In this document: positions 46,670 to 58,400 of the stretch, in pieces
Position numbering within the stretch: position 1 is the first letter of the stretch
Layout of the letters: every line of letters starts with the position of its first letter
NCBI RefSeq assembly: GCF_965638725.1
Contig: NC_134971.1
Location: 315,001-379,000 of the forward strand
Reading direction: 5' to 3'
Origin: Aptenodytes patagonicus
Taxonomy: Eukaryota > Chordata > Aves > Sphenisciformes > Spheniscidae
Length of the DNA: 64,000 bases
Notes under the pieces: generated by a model
Seen by the model: only the letters and a program-made list of their open reading frames with translations
Databases searched by the model: none
Told to the model about the DNA's origin: nothing
Position numbers and translations under genes: made by a program

Positions 46670-48651
46670 TCAGGCGGCAGCTCCTGGCTCTGGTGGCTCG
46701 TCCTGGCTGCCCTGGGCCACGCTGCCGGGGACGCTCAGCCCGGTGAGAGCATCCTTGCCGGGCCCTGGCAGGGCGCAGGGCTGCAGGAGGTGGTCCCGGT
46801 AGAGGCTGAACATGGAGTGCTTCAGCTCATGCAGCTCTTTGGTGCTGGCCGCCAGGGTCTGCACCTCGAAGGTCATCTCGAAGCGGCTGTAGTCCACCCG
46901 GAAGGCGCCTTTCTCCAGCGACATGCAGGGCTCGAAGCGGTACCCCCAGAGGGTCTCGTCTGCAGCGTACGAGGTGTGGGCTTGGCACGTCATTCCTGCG
47001 GGGAGACAACTGCTGAGCCGCCACCGCTGCTGCCGGTGGGCAGAGCGCCAGGGTGCCGCAGGGAACCCCCCACTGCCTAACGAGGGGCTTCCAGCCCTGG
47101 GTCACCCATTGTCGGGGAGGAGCCGGTTTCGGCCCTGGGCACCTCTTGCCAGGATGCCAGCCCCGAGCCCAGGTTTGCCCGGCATCGCCGGGACCTCAAG
47201 GGAGCTGCCCGTCCCCACCCCGACCCCCGTGGACCAGTCGCCTGTGGCTTCCACGATGCCCTCGAGGATGATGATGATTTTGAACTGCTCCCAGCGCAGC
47301 AAGTCGGCCGACATGTCCCAGAAGGGGCTGCAGTGGTTGATGATGTGGCAGATGATCTGGGGCTCCACCAGGAACAGGCGGTCCTTCCCCGTGTCGTAGC
47401 CCAGGTTCAGCTCCGACTGCTCCAGGGGGATGAACTCCCCCTTGGCCGTCTGCCGGGACTTGATCAGCTTGGCCCGGATCTTGGCATCCACCATGTGGCT
47501 GTCCTGCAGGTCCCCCATGCGAAACATCAGGCAGAGCTTTTCATCCCGGCGGGAGATGACACAGTTCTTGCTGAAGATGAGGGTCTGGGCACACTTCTTG
47601 GGCCGGGAGATCTTGATGAACATGCAGCCCACCATCAGGGCGTCGATCATGGAGCCGACGATGGACCGTGCCATCAGCAGGATGATGCCCTCGGTGCAGT
47701 TGGCCATCACCATCTGGGAGCCGTAGCCGATGGTCTGCTGGCTTTCCACCGAGAAAAGCAAGGCGGAGACAAAGCTGTCCACGTTCTTGATGCACGCCCG
47801 CCACTCGGGATCGCCCCGGTGCCTGATGTCACACCCCGCCCAGGTGTTGAAGAAGTAGACGGTGCCGAAGACCACCCAGGTGACGATGCAGCACATCGTG
47901 AAGATGAACCAGCGGTACTTGAGGTCCACGATGGTGGTGAAGATGTCTGAGAGGAACCCCTTCTTCTCCTGGATGTTGCCCAGGTTCACCTGGCACTTGC
48001 CCACCTTCGTCACGTAGCACTGCCGCTTGCTGGCCTGGACCACGGGGCCATCCTCCTCCAGCAGCTTGCGGCACCGGCCCTGCAGCCCCTCCGGGGCGGG
48101 GGTCTTGCCACCTGCTGAGACGGGGATGTTGGGCAGGCTCAGCGAGTGCAGCGGGTACCAGCGGGCGGCTGGCAGGCACCGGGATGGATTGCCAGGATGG
48201 TGCTGGGCAGCCATGCTGCCGCAGCTCGGTGGTGGGGACGGCTTGCTGGGGACGATGCTGCCGCGGCGGGGTGGGGATGGGTAGTTTGGCACCAGGGTGC
48301 TTTGCTTGGCAGCAACAGCACTGGCTTGCTGCCGGCCGTCCTCTGCCAGAGCCCTGGGGGCGGCCGGGAGTTCGGGCTGCAGGATGGAAAGGAGCCTGTC
48401 GGTGAGAAATCGCCTCCAACAACCACGACTGCCTGGTGGCATCCCGTCCGAAGGATGCCCGAGAGCCTCGGTGCGAGCCATACCTTCTGGGGGAAGGTGC
48501 CGTACTGGCTGGTGTCGGTGGGTGGCTGGGGCAGGTAAGCCAGCACGTGCTTGGCGGTGGGGGTCTGCGCCGGGGGGATGGAGTTGCTGCGGCCGTGTGG
48601 CTCCTCACGCACCAGCCGGCTGCCGCTGTTGTGGGCGCAGGGGAGCACCAT
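46670..48651 (-). CDS. Kir3/GIRK-type inward-rectifier K+ channel, KCNJ19-like
   Basis: A two-transmembrane inward-rectifier potassium channel. The core coding exon is 47242-48376 and the last exon 46670-46995; a likely first coding exon is 48484-48651 ([10 protein letters not shown]...GTFPQK, GT donor, phase 0). Starting at the internal ATG (48214) gives 432 aa; the three-exon model gives 542 aa. In 432-aa numbering: selectivity filter TIGYG 161-165, pore-lining Asp191 in M2 (rectification site), GMTCQA and [10 protein letters not shown] after the intron. The intron falls after VEATG, as in GIRK genes. Closest by eye to Kir3 ([33 protein letters not shown]) but clearly distinct from KCNJ3, 5, 6 and 9. 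Oddities: the donor at 47241 is GC, not GT; Arg after GYG is Gln167; a conserved PKKR reads PKKC. Confidence 0.85.
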
Positions 48652-50777
48652 GGCAGTGCCGGGGCGGGGGCTCAGCCCCAGGTGGGGTGCAGGGTCCCGC
48701 CGCGGGGGACACAAAGCGGGGGGGTTATTTTGGATGTGGAGGGCGGCGCAGGGCTCCCACCTCTGTCCACAACCCCACAGGTCGGGGTCCAGCGGGGCTG
48801 CCCTCGCCCGGCAGCGCATGTGCCAGCTGCGGAGCTGTGCTGGGGCAGCTACGGGGTGGCACCAGATGGCTAAGCCCATTAGGGGCCATAATTGCATTGC
48901 AGAGGCCGGGGAATGAGGTGGCCACCTCCAGTGGGGAGCAGCCCTGGCAGTGGGCAAGCTCTGGATGATCACCCACAGCTGTGCTCCACGCCCATCCCAG
49001 GACATGGTCATATTTGCCAGCTCCCTAACGAGCTCTGAGCAGGAACGGGTGGCCCCTGGATGCGGGAGGAAGGACAGCCCGCACCGGAGACACATACCCC
49101 ATAGCTGGGCTCCTTGGGACAGGCTTGGCTCCACCTGGGTCCCCACGGGGAGATGCAGTGGGAGGTCACGTTCCTGGAAATGCAATCTGGAGAGCAGCAA
49201 CCCACGGGGATGGGGATGGAGATGGGGAGCGTGGGCACTCTGCCTCCTCCGAGCATCCCCTGCCGCCGCAAAGCAGCAGGACCAGCGGTCCTTGGCGCAG
49301 CAATGGAGGATATCAGCCTCCGGACCGACCTCCAGGCCCCATGCAGACCCCCGGGCGAGGGGAGTACCCACCTCACGTCCAGGTGGAGGGGGTGCCAGGC
49401 TGGCAGACGTTGTCCTCGGCTCGCGGCTCCCGCTCCACCCCGACTGCTGCTGGGCATCTTCCCGATGGTTGCGGATGGGAATCCTCCGCTGGGCTGTGCT
49501 GCCGCAGCCAGTGGGAGGGAAGGATGGGGAGCTCGGCGGCGGCCGCCAATCCTGCTCCAGTGGTAGATTAATGGGTGACATTCTGTCTCAATGACAAGCA
49601 CAATTACCTCAAGACGATTTAATCGGAAGGAGCCGGTGCCCTGATGCCCTGGGGGAAGGAGCAGGAGAGGATTCCCAATGGATTTCCCTGCTCTTGGCCT
49701 CGGGATGATGCTCCCCGTCCGCTCTTGGGGACGGGACCATCAGTAAGGGCTGGAAAACATCGTCCCTCTCCTGCCCAGTTTGTGCTCCCTCGCCTCCTCC
49801 TTCCGGGAGCCCCCTGCGAAGGTCCCCTCCGACGCTCACCGTGGCCAGACCCCTGGCACCAGGAGGACTCAGTAATTTACCAGCCTGGCCCCCGATACCC
49901 CCGTTGATAAGAAAGAACGGCAGATGAAGGAGAGATTAGTCGCTAATCTCCCAGGGAAGATGAATCTGCAAGCTGGACCCCGCGGAGGGGACGTGTGCGG
50001 GGACGGATGGGAGCCGAGCCCCAGCACAAAGTTAGGATTTTCCTGATGGTGAGGCCCACCATCCTTTTTTTTTTTTTCCCCCACCTTTTTTTTTTTTTTT
50101 TGCATCAGGGTGTCTTCTCCCAGGCAAGAGTTTGCTCACGTCAAGCACCAAGAACCGCATCCCCTGGTGAGGCGCTGGGTGCAGGACGGGGTGATCGGTG
50201 CCTACCTGTGAGCAGCAGGCAAAGGCACACCCTGCCTCCAACGTCCCCGTCCTCAACAGCTCCTTACGTATTCATTTAATGACCGAACGAGGGTCGATGC
50301 CTCAAACCCTCCTGAGAAGAACCCGACGCTGGCTCTCTGCTGCCCGTGCCCGGCTCGGGGTCCCCTCCCTGTCCCACCACAGCTGGAGCTGGCGCTGCTC
50401 CGAGGCGCTTTCCCTGCCAAGGCTCTCGCTTCGGGGTGGCCGAGGCTCGGAGGATTTGCATGCTTTGGCTTAACCCTCCCGCGCACGGCGAGGCAGCGGC
50501 GGGACCCTGGCAGGAGGCACGGCTGGGGGGGGGGATGCACCCGGCTTTTCCTGCCGAGCCGGGCGCGCTTTCCTTTTAGCGTGGAAAAACCAACAACGGC
50601 TGGAAAATGACCGTGGCCACACCCCGGCGTTGGAGGAACAGGCTTGAATTCGCTCCCCCCGGCGCCAGACGCGGCCGGCGGCGGGGCGGACGCTGCTCCA
50701 CAAGTGTTAATGCCCGCGGCCGCCGCTCAGGGCGGCTTATCTCGGCCCGGCGCACAGGTTAGCGGGGCGGCGTTAGC
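48652..50777. other. Intergenic region between the GIRK-like gene and CLDN25
   Basis: The minus strand stays open for some 900 nt upstream of the inferred first KCNJ exon, so the true 5' end cannot be fixed. Two long T-runs lie at 50.07-50.10 kb. A 19-bp palindrome (49932-49950) and GATA-like CTTATCT near 50.73 kb are possible regulatory sites. No further gene is visible. Confidence 0.5.
49932..49950. promoter_or_regulatory. Perfect inverted repeat of TAATCT homeodomain-type half sites
   Basis: GAGATTAGTCGCTAATCTC has 8-bp arms that are perfect reverse complements around a 3-bp spacer. The arms contain TAATCT, close to the OTX/PITX/CRX core TAATCC. It lies 0.8 kb upstream of CLDN25. Confidence 0.35.
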
Positions 50778-51452
50778 ATGGCCGGGAGCTGGCGGGCGAG
50801 GGCGCAGGCGGGGGGGATGCTGCTGGCCCTCCTCGGGTGGGTCTCCTCCTGCGTCACCACCTTCGTGCCGCTCTGGAAGAGCCTCAACCTGGACCTGAAC
50901 GAGCTGGAGGTCTGGACCATGGGGCTCTGGCAGGTCTGCATCGCCCGGGAGGAGGGGGCGGTCGAGTGCCGAGCCCACGGCTCCTTCCTGGCGCTGCCCC
51001 CCGAGCTGCGTTTCTCCCGCCTCCTGATGTGCCTCTCCAACGGGCTGGGGCTGCTGGGGTGTCTTCTCGCCGCCCCGGGCCTGGAGGGCTGGAGAGCCTG
51101 CGAGGACAAACCCGGGCTAAAGCGACGGCTCCTGCTCGCCGGGGGAGCGGTGTTCGGCACGGCGGGGATGGCCACCCTGGCGCCGGTCTCCTGGGTCGCC
51201 TACAACACCGTCCTCGACTTCTGGGACGACACCATCCCCGACATCGTCCCCCGGTGGGAATTTGGGGAGGCCACCTTCCTGGGGTGGTTTGCTGGAGCCT
51301 TCCTTGCCGCCGGTGGGCTGCTCCTCGCCTGCAGCGCCCGCTCCACGAGGACAGCAACGCCACCAGCCCCCACCTGCTGCCAGCCCCCTGCCGCGCAGGG
51401 TCCGGCCGGGGGCCACCACCCGCACCCCAAAAATGCAGACCTGGTCATCTAG
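50778..51452 (+). CDS. CLDN25: Claudin-25
   Basis: A single-exon four-transmembrane claudin-family protein of 224 aa, predicted to sit in the plasma membrane at cell-cell contacts. The claudin signature is at its canonical places: Trp33, Gly49-Leu50-Trp51, Cys54 and Cys64. Close matches to human CLDN25 as recalled include WVSSCVTTFVPLWKSLNL, VSWVAYNTVLDFWDDTIPDI and PRWEFGEATFLGW, and the C terminus ends LVI as in human. The start ATG at 50778 gives MAGSWRARAQ, aligned with human MAWSFRAKVQ. The convergent arrangement with USP28 is conserved with human. Confidence 0.95.
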   Translation: MAGSWRARAQAGGMLLALLGWVSSCVTTFVPLWKSLNLDLNELEVWTMGLWQVCIAREEGAVECRAHGSFLALPPELRFSRLLMCLSNGLGLLGCLLAAPGLEGWRACEDKPGLKRRLLLAGGAVFGTAGMATLAPVSWVAYNTVLDFWDDTIPDIVPRWEFGEATFLGWFAGAFLAAGGLLLACSARSTRTATPPAPTCCQPPAAQGPAGGHHPHPKNADLVI

Positions 51453-51835
51453 GGACTCGGGGCGCCGTGCCCTGTGCACCTTCTGGCTCTTCCCATTGCC
51501 GGGACGGCTCCTGCATGTTTTACAGGATGATTTGCCACTTCCTACGGCAGCCCTGCAGATTTTTTTCCTTCCTCTGTGTCTCTGCTTCACTTTTTCTTTT
51601 TTAAGGAGCAACAGCTTTCCCCGCAGCACTCGCCGAGCGAGCGTGGGAAGGCAGCGAGGCAGAGCAGTGGGCAGTACTCTGTACTCCTGGTGACATTTGT
51701 GGTAGGGCCGCTTATTGACGACGCTGCGCTGGCATCCCCTGCGAATCCCCCGTAGCCAAGTCTGTCGTGGTTAAGAGCTACGCCCCAGCGTAGCGGCTCA
51801 TTCCTTGCATGTCCGTATCACTCTGATGTATTCGC

Positions 51836-51841
51836 AATAAA
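51836..51841 (+). terminator. CLDN25: CLDN25 polyadenylation signal (AATAAA)
   Basis: AATAAA lies 384 nt after the CLDN25 stop and is followed by GT-rich DNA (CGTGTTTCTGTGCTCTG), a typical downstream element. The implied 3' UTR is about 400 nt. Confidence 0.75.
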
Positions 51842-51859
51842 TCACCACGGTCGTCGGCA

Positions 51860-54417
51860 GCGTGTTTCTGTGCTCTGAACATGCAGCTGCATCTTGCACG
51901 AGGCGTGGCACAAGTGGGGATGAAGGGTGGGAGCTGCAAGGGGCAGCGCTGCTGCTCCAACGATGCTTTGGTCTGTCCGGAAAAGATTGGGGGGGGGGGG
52001 GGGAAGAGAGAGCAAGGTGGCAAACAAGGGGGAGAGGGAAAACGAGAGACGAGGCGGTGCCGAAGACCGCTCCTGCTGCAGAGGCAGGATGCCAGCGGCC
52101 GCATCCCCTGCAGTAGCCTCATCTTCTCATGGCTAAGATGATGAAGCCGTAAGCGTGCCACAGACCTTCGTGTGGAAAGTTCCTCAACTGTATCGTTCAC
52201 CTGTGCACAAGAGGCAAGAGCGGTGTTTTGCGGGTGTCCTTAACCGTTTCTTCCACATTTTCCCGATTCAGCTGTGAAAAAATAAAGCCTGCTCGCACGC
52301 CTCTGCGCGACCAGCAGCACGGAACATCAGGCTGGATTAACACCCGGAGTCCCGACAGAAGCCAGGCCGCTGCTACAGCACTGGTTAAAAACCGAGTTCA
52401 CCGCTGGTTTAATCCCTGCAGGCTAAGAGCCGCCGGCGCGTGACCGAACTCAAGGAAGCCCCCAGCCAACACCGGCATTCCTGGGGGAAGCAAAGGCCGC
52501 TTTCCTCCCAAAGTCCCCTTTTGAAACCTGCCCTTTGCTCAGCTGAAGAGGAGAGAAAGGAGCCAGTGGGCAGGGGGAGAGAGACAAGAGATTATCCCCA
52601 GGCGTTTCTCACGCTGCCTGGGCTTGGGGCACGGCCGGTCCTGCGGAGAGTTAAGAGGGGAGAGGCCGGTGCTCAGTCCTTCCTAATGAAGATCAAGGGA
52701 GGCAAAACAGGAGGGCGGCATTCTTGGCTGGCGAGCGAGCGTGCTTTCCAAAGACCTGCACCCGCTGTTAGCTGCCCTGGAGAGGTCTGACCAACCCAGA
52801 AAGCAAAGAGAGAGAGTGTTTTGGCTGCACCCTGTCACCCACGCCCTCGGGAAACGGGAGGACAAGACACCCAGCAAAGGTTTCCAGCTTCGGGACACTC
52901 CTCCCTTCCAGCCCGATCCAACTATCACGACGTTCCAGGTATCGGCCTGCACTCGTGAGAAGTCTTTGCTTTTTTTTTTTTTTTTTTTAAAGCAGGCTTT
53001 GGACATCGGCTGGATATTTCACTTGCTGGCAGCGACAGAAAGAACGGGGCAGAGCTACTATCTCGCAACGGCAGGAATAACCCGATTCTCCTAATTCAGG
53101 ATTCTCTCCCCAAACCACGTCCTCCTCGCCTGCAAGTCGGAATGACGCAAGAGCATTGCAAAAGCTGTCTAGAGATTCCGAGCCGTCTGCCGGCTGGGAG
53201 GAGTGAGCGCAGTGACCGAGCATGGGGTGTCACGGCCCCGGGGTCTCTGTTCAAAAGTTCAACCTGTTCACTCATTGCAGTCAAAGCACCCCGAAGAGTA
53301 AGTTGGAGGCCTCATCTCCTTCCGCTCTCCGTCACGACAGCGGGGAAAAACGCCGAGAAAGCAGCAGCCCCGGCTCCGCAGCATCCCGTTACCTGGAAGA
53401 GGCACGGCTCACTGTTTGGACACAGGCAGCTTGGGTCTCTGCAGATAACGGCGCTTCCACTTTATCGCAAACAACTGGGAGAATGCAAGATTCTCCCACG
53501 GGAGCTGTTTATTCCTACATAACGGGGAAACGCGCACCGACGGGACGGTGGGACCGTGCTGACAATTTCCGCTCTGCTAATTACAACAAATTTTGCACTA
53601 GGAACGAGTCCTAGAAACATCTGTCTAATTTGTTGGGAAAAAAAACCTCACCCGTGCGTGTGTCTCTCCCCTCTTCCTACGCTGCTGACAAGAAACCTGT
53701 ATTTTGTCAGAGCGATGCCAGCAGCAGCAGGTAGAAGGGTGCCATTATAACATAGGCTCGCGTTAGCGGCTCGGTACGTAATGAAACGTTTCAATTCCCC
53801 AGTTAATAAAGAAAACAGAGCTTTTGGCTACAGGAAGAGCGCGGTTTTCCTTCCTCTTTACTAGTTTAATGCGAATGCTTCTCTGCTGCTGCTTGCTTGG
53901 GAACGGCAGACTCCCTCTTCCGAAACCCCACGGGTTAACGCAGCGCGGCTTGCAACGGGAAAGGGCTCCAGAACAGATTCTCCGCTCCGAAGAACAACAC
54001 TCGAAAGAAACCTCCCAGCATCGATAACGACCACAGACGTTTCCTCAGGACCTGCCTTCCCAGCCTCTCCCCAACACGCTTCTCTGCACGCCTGCTCCAA
54101 GCCTAGCTACGCTCCGAGTCACCAGACTCACCCGTTTTGCTGCTAAAGCGTACGAAATTCCTGTCCCAGCAGCTCCCAAGCGCCCCGCTGTCTTCGCAGG
54201 AGACCCAAGATGAGCTCGCGAGCCCGCGCCCCGTCCTGCCTACCTGGGAGCTTCATCAAGCTGCAGAAGTTTCTGCGTTACTTTGCCAAGGTTGGTGGTT
54301 TTTTTTTTCTCCTTCCCTTTCTTCGTCTTGAAGCCAGGAGGAATCTTAAGGCATAGCACCGGAGCGAAATAAAAACACGGAGGGAGCTTTTTCATTCTAA
54401 CATAGAACAAAGGCTTT
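51860..54417. other. Intergenic region between CLDN25 and USP28 3' ends
   Basis: About 2.5 kb of unique sequence between two convergent genes, with an 18-nt T-run near 52.98 kb. No gene or repeat family was recognised. Confidence 0.5.
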
Positions 54418-54423
54418 TATTGC
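54418..54423 (-). terminator. USP28: Distal polyadenylation signal, probably USP28
   Basis: TTTATT on the plus strand (AATAAA on the gene strand), 1.04 kb beyond the USP28 stop. The flanking DNA is A/T-rich on the gene strand. It would give a longer 3' UTR than the proximal site. Confidence 0.45.
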
Positions 54424-55314
54424 ACTTCTAGAAAAACCTGCATAGTCCTAACAAACAGGATTCCCCCCCTCCACTCAGAACATTTGGTTTAAAACAACTG
54501 CCGCCGCCGCCGCTCAAACGCCAAGTACAGGCTGCCCCCAAAAGGAAATGCAAACGGGGCACATTTTTTACAGAAAGTCAACTGGAAAAAAAAAAACCCA
54601 AACCCCACCACCAACAAAAAAGGAGCTGATTCTAGCCCTCGCAGTTGTCATCAACACTAATCCGGCACTGAAAAATCCACCAGAGGCGAGAAGGAAGTTT
54701 GCCTTCCGATCCGAGAGGGGAATATCCTTTGGGGCGGCGTGATCTCCCTCAACAACCGGTAAGCTATCGCTGTAGCACGATTGTGCGGGAGACAATCTTT
54801 ACAGCCCCGTCCCGTCTCCTGTCGCTGCCACTAATTGCTCGTGCCTTCCTCAGAGGAAGACTCCTGCATATTGTCTTTTAAAATACAAAAGGCAAACGCC
54901 CGCTTGACTCGACCAAGATATGCAGCTGCACGCGTGACTGCCCCCACGGTAGAGAGCGTGAGCCACCGTTCCCCTCCGCCTCCCGATCACACAACTCGGA
55001 CTCCTGCTAGCAGGCGCTTGGCAAGATCTGAATGTATAATCTCTGATCATTCGGGTAGAGGTAAATGCGTCTGACAGATCAACGACAGCTCGCAGCCCGG
55101 CTCACCAGAGGAGCCGGTCTCTTGCTCTGCTGCCGTCACAGGCCCAGGGACCCGCGTCTAGAGAGCTGCCAGAACAGAAGAACCTCCTGAGATGGCCCGG
55201 GGACCCCACGGCAGGGGACGGTGCTGCCAGGGACCCAGCGCCTCACGCTAGCACAGTGGTTCAGGTCCTTCGCGTTACCGCTCAACGTTTTATCTCAAAA
55301 GTGCAATACTGCTT

Positions 55315-55320
55315 TTTATT
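55315..55320 (-). terminator. USP28: Proximal USP28 polyadenylation signal (AATAAA)
   Basis: AATAAA on the gene strand, 146 nt after the USP28 stop codon. Confidence 0.55.
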
Positions 55321-55465
55321 CGTTCGTATTTACAAAGAACACAGCTCTGAAGCCGAATCGCCCCTTTCTCTTCCCTCTCCCTTTCAAACGCTGCCCGACG
55401 GGAGGACCCCGGGCAGGCAGGCGGCCTGCGGTGTGTGTACCACGCCACGGCGGGGAGTCCGTGGT

Positions 55466-58400
55466 CTATTTCACAGTCACGGTCGAGGCCCCGTGAATGG
55501 ACTCCATCACGGCTGCAAACCGGCTGCAGAGGTCGTAGGGGGAGTTGGGCCGGATCTTCGGGGGCTCTTTCAGAACAATGACCTCGGTGGAGCAGTCGAG
55601 GAGCCGGGGGAGTAACTCGCCCAGCTTCATCTGCAGTTTCGCTGTCAAGGGGGAGAGGATGAAACAGTCAGTGGCACCGCAACAGTAAAAGACCAGATGG
55701 CAGAGGGCTCCAGGGCCGCGAGCTAAAAAGCTACGACGCCTTTCAGAGAACCGTCTCCCAGCGCTGAAAACTGCCCATCTCCCCCAGGCAGGGATGAGCA
55801 GCGTCTGCCGAGGCAGAGGAGGCGTCGCACCAGCTGCCGGCCTGGGTCTCACTCAGTCCTCAAGTCCTGCCCACCTACCCAGGGCTCGTAAAGAGGGAAG
55901 GCTCCACTGCCACCTGGCTGCCCTGGGGACAGTGCCACGTCCCACCAGGGTATCGCGTTTTCCCAGCAAAGGCGCTGTACCGGCTGGCGAGTCAGAAGTA
56001 ACTACGTGTTTCAAGGAGACGCTCAAATACTGACTTGGCATTTGAAGGAAACGGAGCGCGCTTTACAGCCCGTAACGTCTCAGACCTCGGCAGGTCAGCC
56101 CGTACTGAGCAGGCATCGTCCGGTCCTGGTAAAGGACTGTCCCCCAGGAGCAGGCCACACCGGTGCCACCGGACCGCGCGTTAAAGGACAGGCACTTCGG
56201 ATGAAGGAACGCAGGCAGAAGGGGGTGACGCTCGAGCTAGCTCACATGACCCGGGAGGTGCAAGCAGCCTCCTTCTGTTTCTTTAAAATCTTCCCCGTGG
56301 GTAAACGCCGTTGCGGCAAGGCCAAGAATGGGAAACTTGCCTACTAGCATACATTTATCCAACTTTTGTTCTTTACAACAGCGCTTTGAGAATAAACCTC
56401 TGTGGTTTTGCCTTATTCTCCCGGGGCAAGTTTACCCCCTGCTAATGACAAAACCCCTGTAATGACTCCCCAAACCTTCAGACACAGATCAAGGGGGTCG
56501 AAACCCATTTCTCGTACCAAAAACAACCTGAGAGGAGTCGTGGGAGCCCGACTCCAGACTGCAGAAGGAAATACAGAACAAGAACAGCTATCCAGAACCG
56601 AAATTCAGCCATAAAATGACAAACCTCTCTTCAAAATGCAAAGATCCTCCGAATCTGCTCCCGCATCCAGTCTCCTGTAACGCTGGCCGTGTTTCTGGCC
56701 ACAGGTAAAACCTGTTCCTCCCTCCCGAAGAGGAGCACACCTCTGCAACTCAGCCTGCCAGCGTTCACCTGCCATCTATGGGGAACCCTCCGTTCAGAAA
56801 GACAAACCAAACCCAAAACCCTTCTAAGGTAATGCTAAGCCCTTCTTTTGAAATTGGCTTTTCGCATTTCAGGGAAGAGGAATCCTTCTTCTGCAGCTTT
56901 AATGCAAAAGAAGATTAAATTCCTCTACGGCATAATTCAACGGACGATTCAAACACATTCCTCCTCTCAGAGTCGGAAGCACCCCGACGTGCTACAGTGC
57001 AAACGCCAGGGATCTCAGGAAGTGTTTTAAACGGTCCTGTAATTCCTTTCTAGTTCGGATCTAGACACTGCCCTGCCCACAAACAGCATGACAAAGGGCA
57101 GGCCGGCAGCCGTTCCCTACCGTCCATGTCTTCTCGTCCCAGGTAGGAGCACCAGCGGTTTCTCATGACCTCGATGGCATCCAGGTCCTCTTTGGAGATC
57201 TCAAAGTTGTTCATGAGGTGCATGCAGGGGATGATCAGCTCGTTCAGGATGGTAATGCCCTCTGCCACACGAGCTTCTTCACAGCTTACGAACAGAGATG
57301 CTGCCACCTCGTTCAGCTTCTAGGGGAGGAGGGAGAATCAGGGGAGAGACTTTCAAAAAGCAAGCATGGACCTCAGGTAACCAGCATGCTGTTGGGAAAG
57401 GCACGCAGCTCGGGCCCCTTCACCGATGGCCACGCAGCGACTAACAGAACCAGGCGCCAGGTTCTGGTGGAATAGCCACCTTTAATCACAGGAATTGCAC
57501 CACAGGAAACAAACTGATAAATATATACATATTCATATACATAGGTGTCACTTACTATATATACGTACAGAGTACAGATAGCTTGTTTACAATTCTGGTT
57601 TTAAGATGCCGAGATCCAGATTCACCTTTACCCAGATTCCCCGAGAGCCGTATGGCACATTCTTTCATTGAATTATTATTTCCTAGATTTCTATACTACT
57701 TACTTTGCTGGTACTCAGTAAGGGGCAGAAGCCACGGTAATAGGCACAAGAGAGAGAGTTACACCGGGCTTGGCAACCATGGACCGTGAACTAAAAACAA
57801 AACGTCATTTTTATGCTGGTTTTTCGCCCCGGTGGAAAAGGACATCATCTTGCACTCAGAGAGAGAAAGCCATTAATATTAGAAATAAATACTGGGGGGG
57901 GAGGAAGCGAATGGACAGAAAACGATGCAACCACTGAGTTAACAACGCGAGCACCGAGTTAAAACCCAAGAGCACGTTCAGCAGCATCCGAACCATCCCT
58001 GAAAATGCAGCACGTTAACTGAGCCTGCTCCTGACAGGGGACGTGGTACGGTCCGATTCCCTGGGCAATGCACGCCGAGCAGCCGGTAAGTGAACCGCGC
58101 CACAGGAGCCGACGTCACCCAGGCTGCTCCCTCCCCTCCTCTCTAAGAACAAGCGTAGAGCTCCTCGATACAAACCAGGAGACACTTCCTTCTGTACAAG
58201 GCAATCAGCGACTCGTTCACTCCTCTGTTGGTTCCTTTCACCAGCAGCTTGGTGTTGCTTTGGTAGGCGTAGACCAGGTAGGTGAGCGACTCCTGGAACC
58301 TAGGAGAAGAGTGTCAGCTCTCCAGCCCACAGGCTCTGCCAGGGTCACAGCTGCAGCGCAGTCAGCCGTGGCAGCTCGGGAAATACTCTCCATTCGGCCC

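Noticed and set aside
48139-49581. A 480-codon minus-strand open frame upstream of the GIRK-like core
   Set aside because: Its 5' part lacks family similarity and passes through GC-rich intergenic DNA. Only 48484-48651 is kept as a candidate exon.
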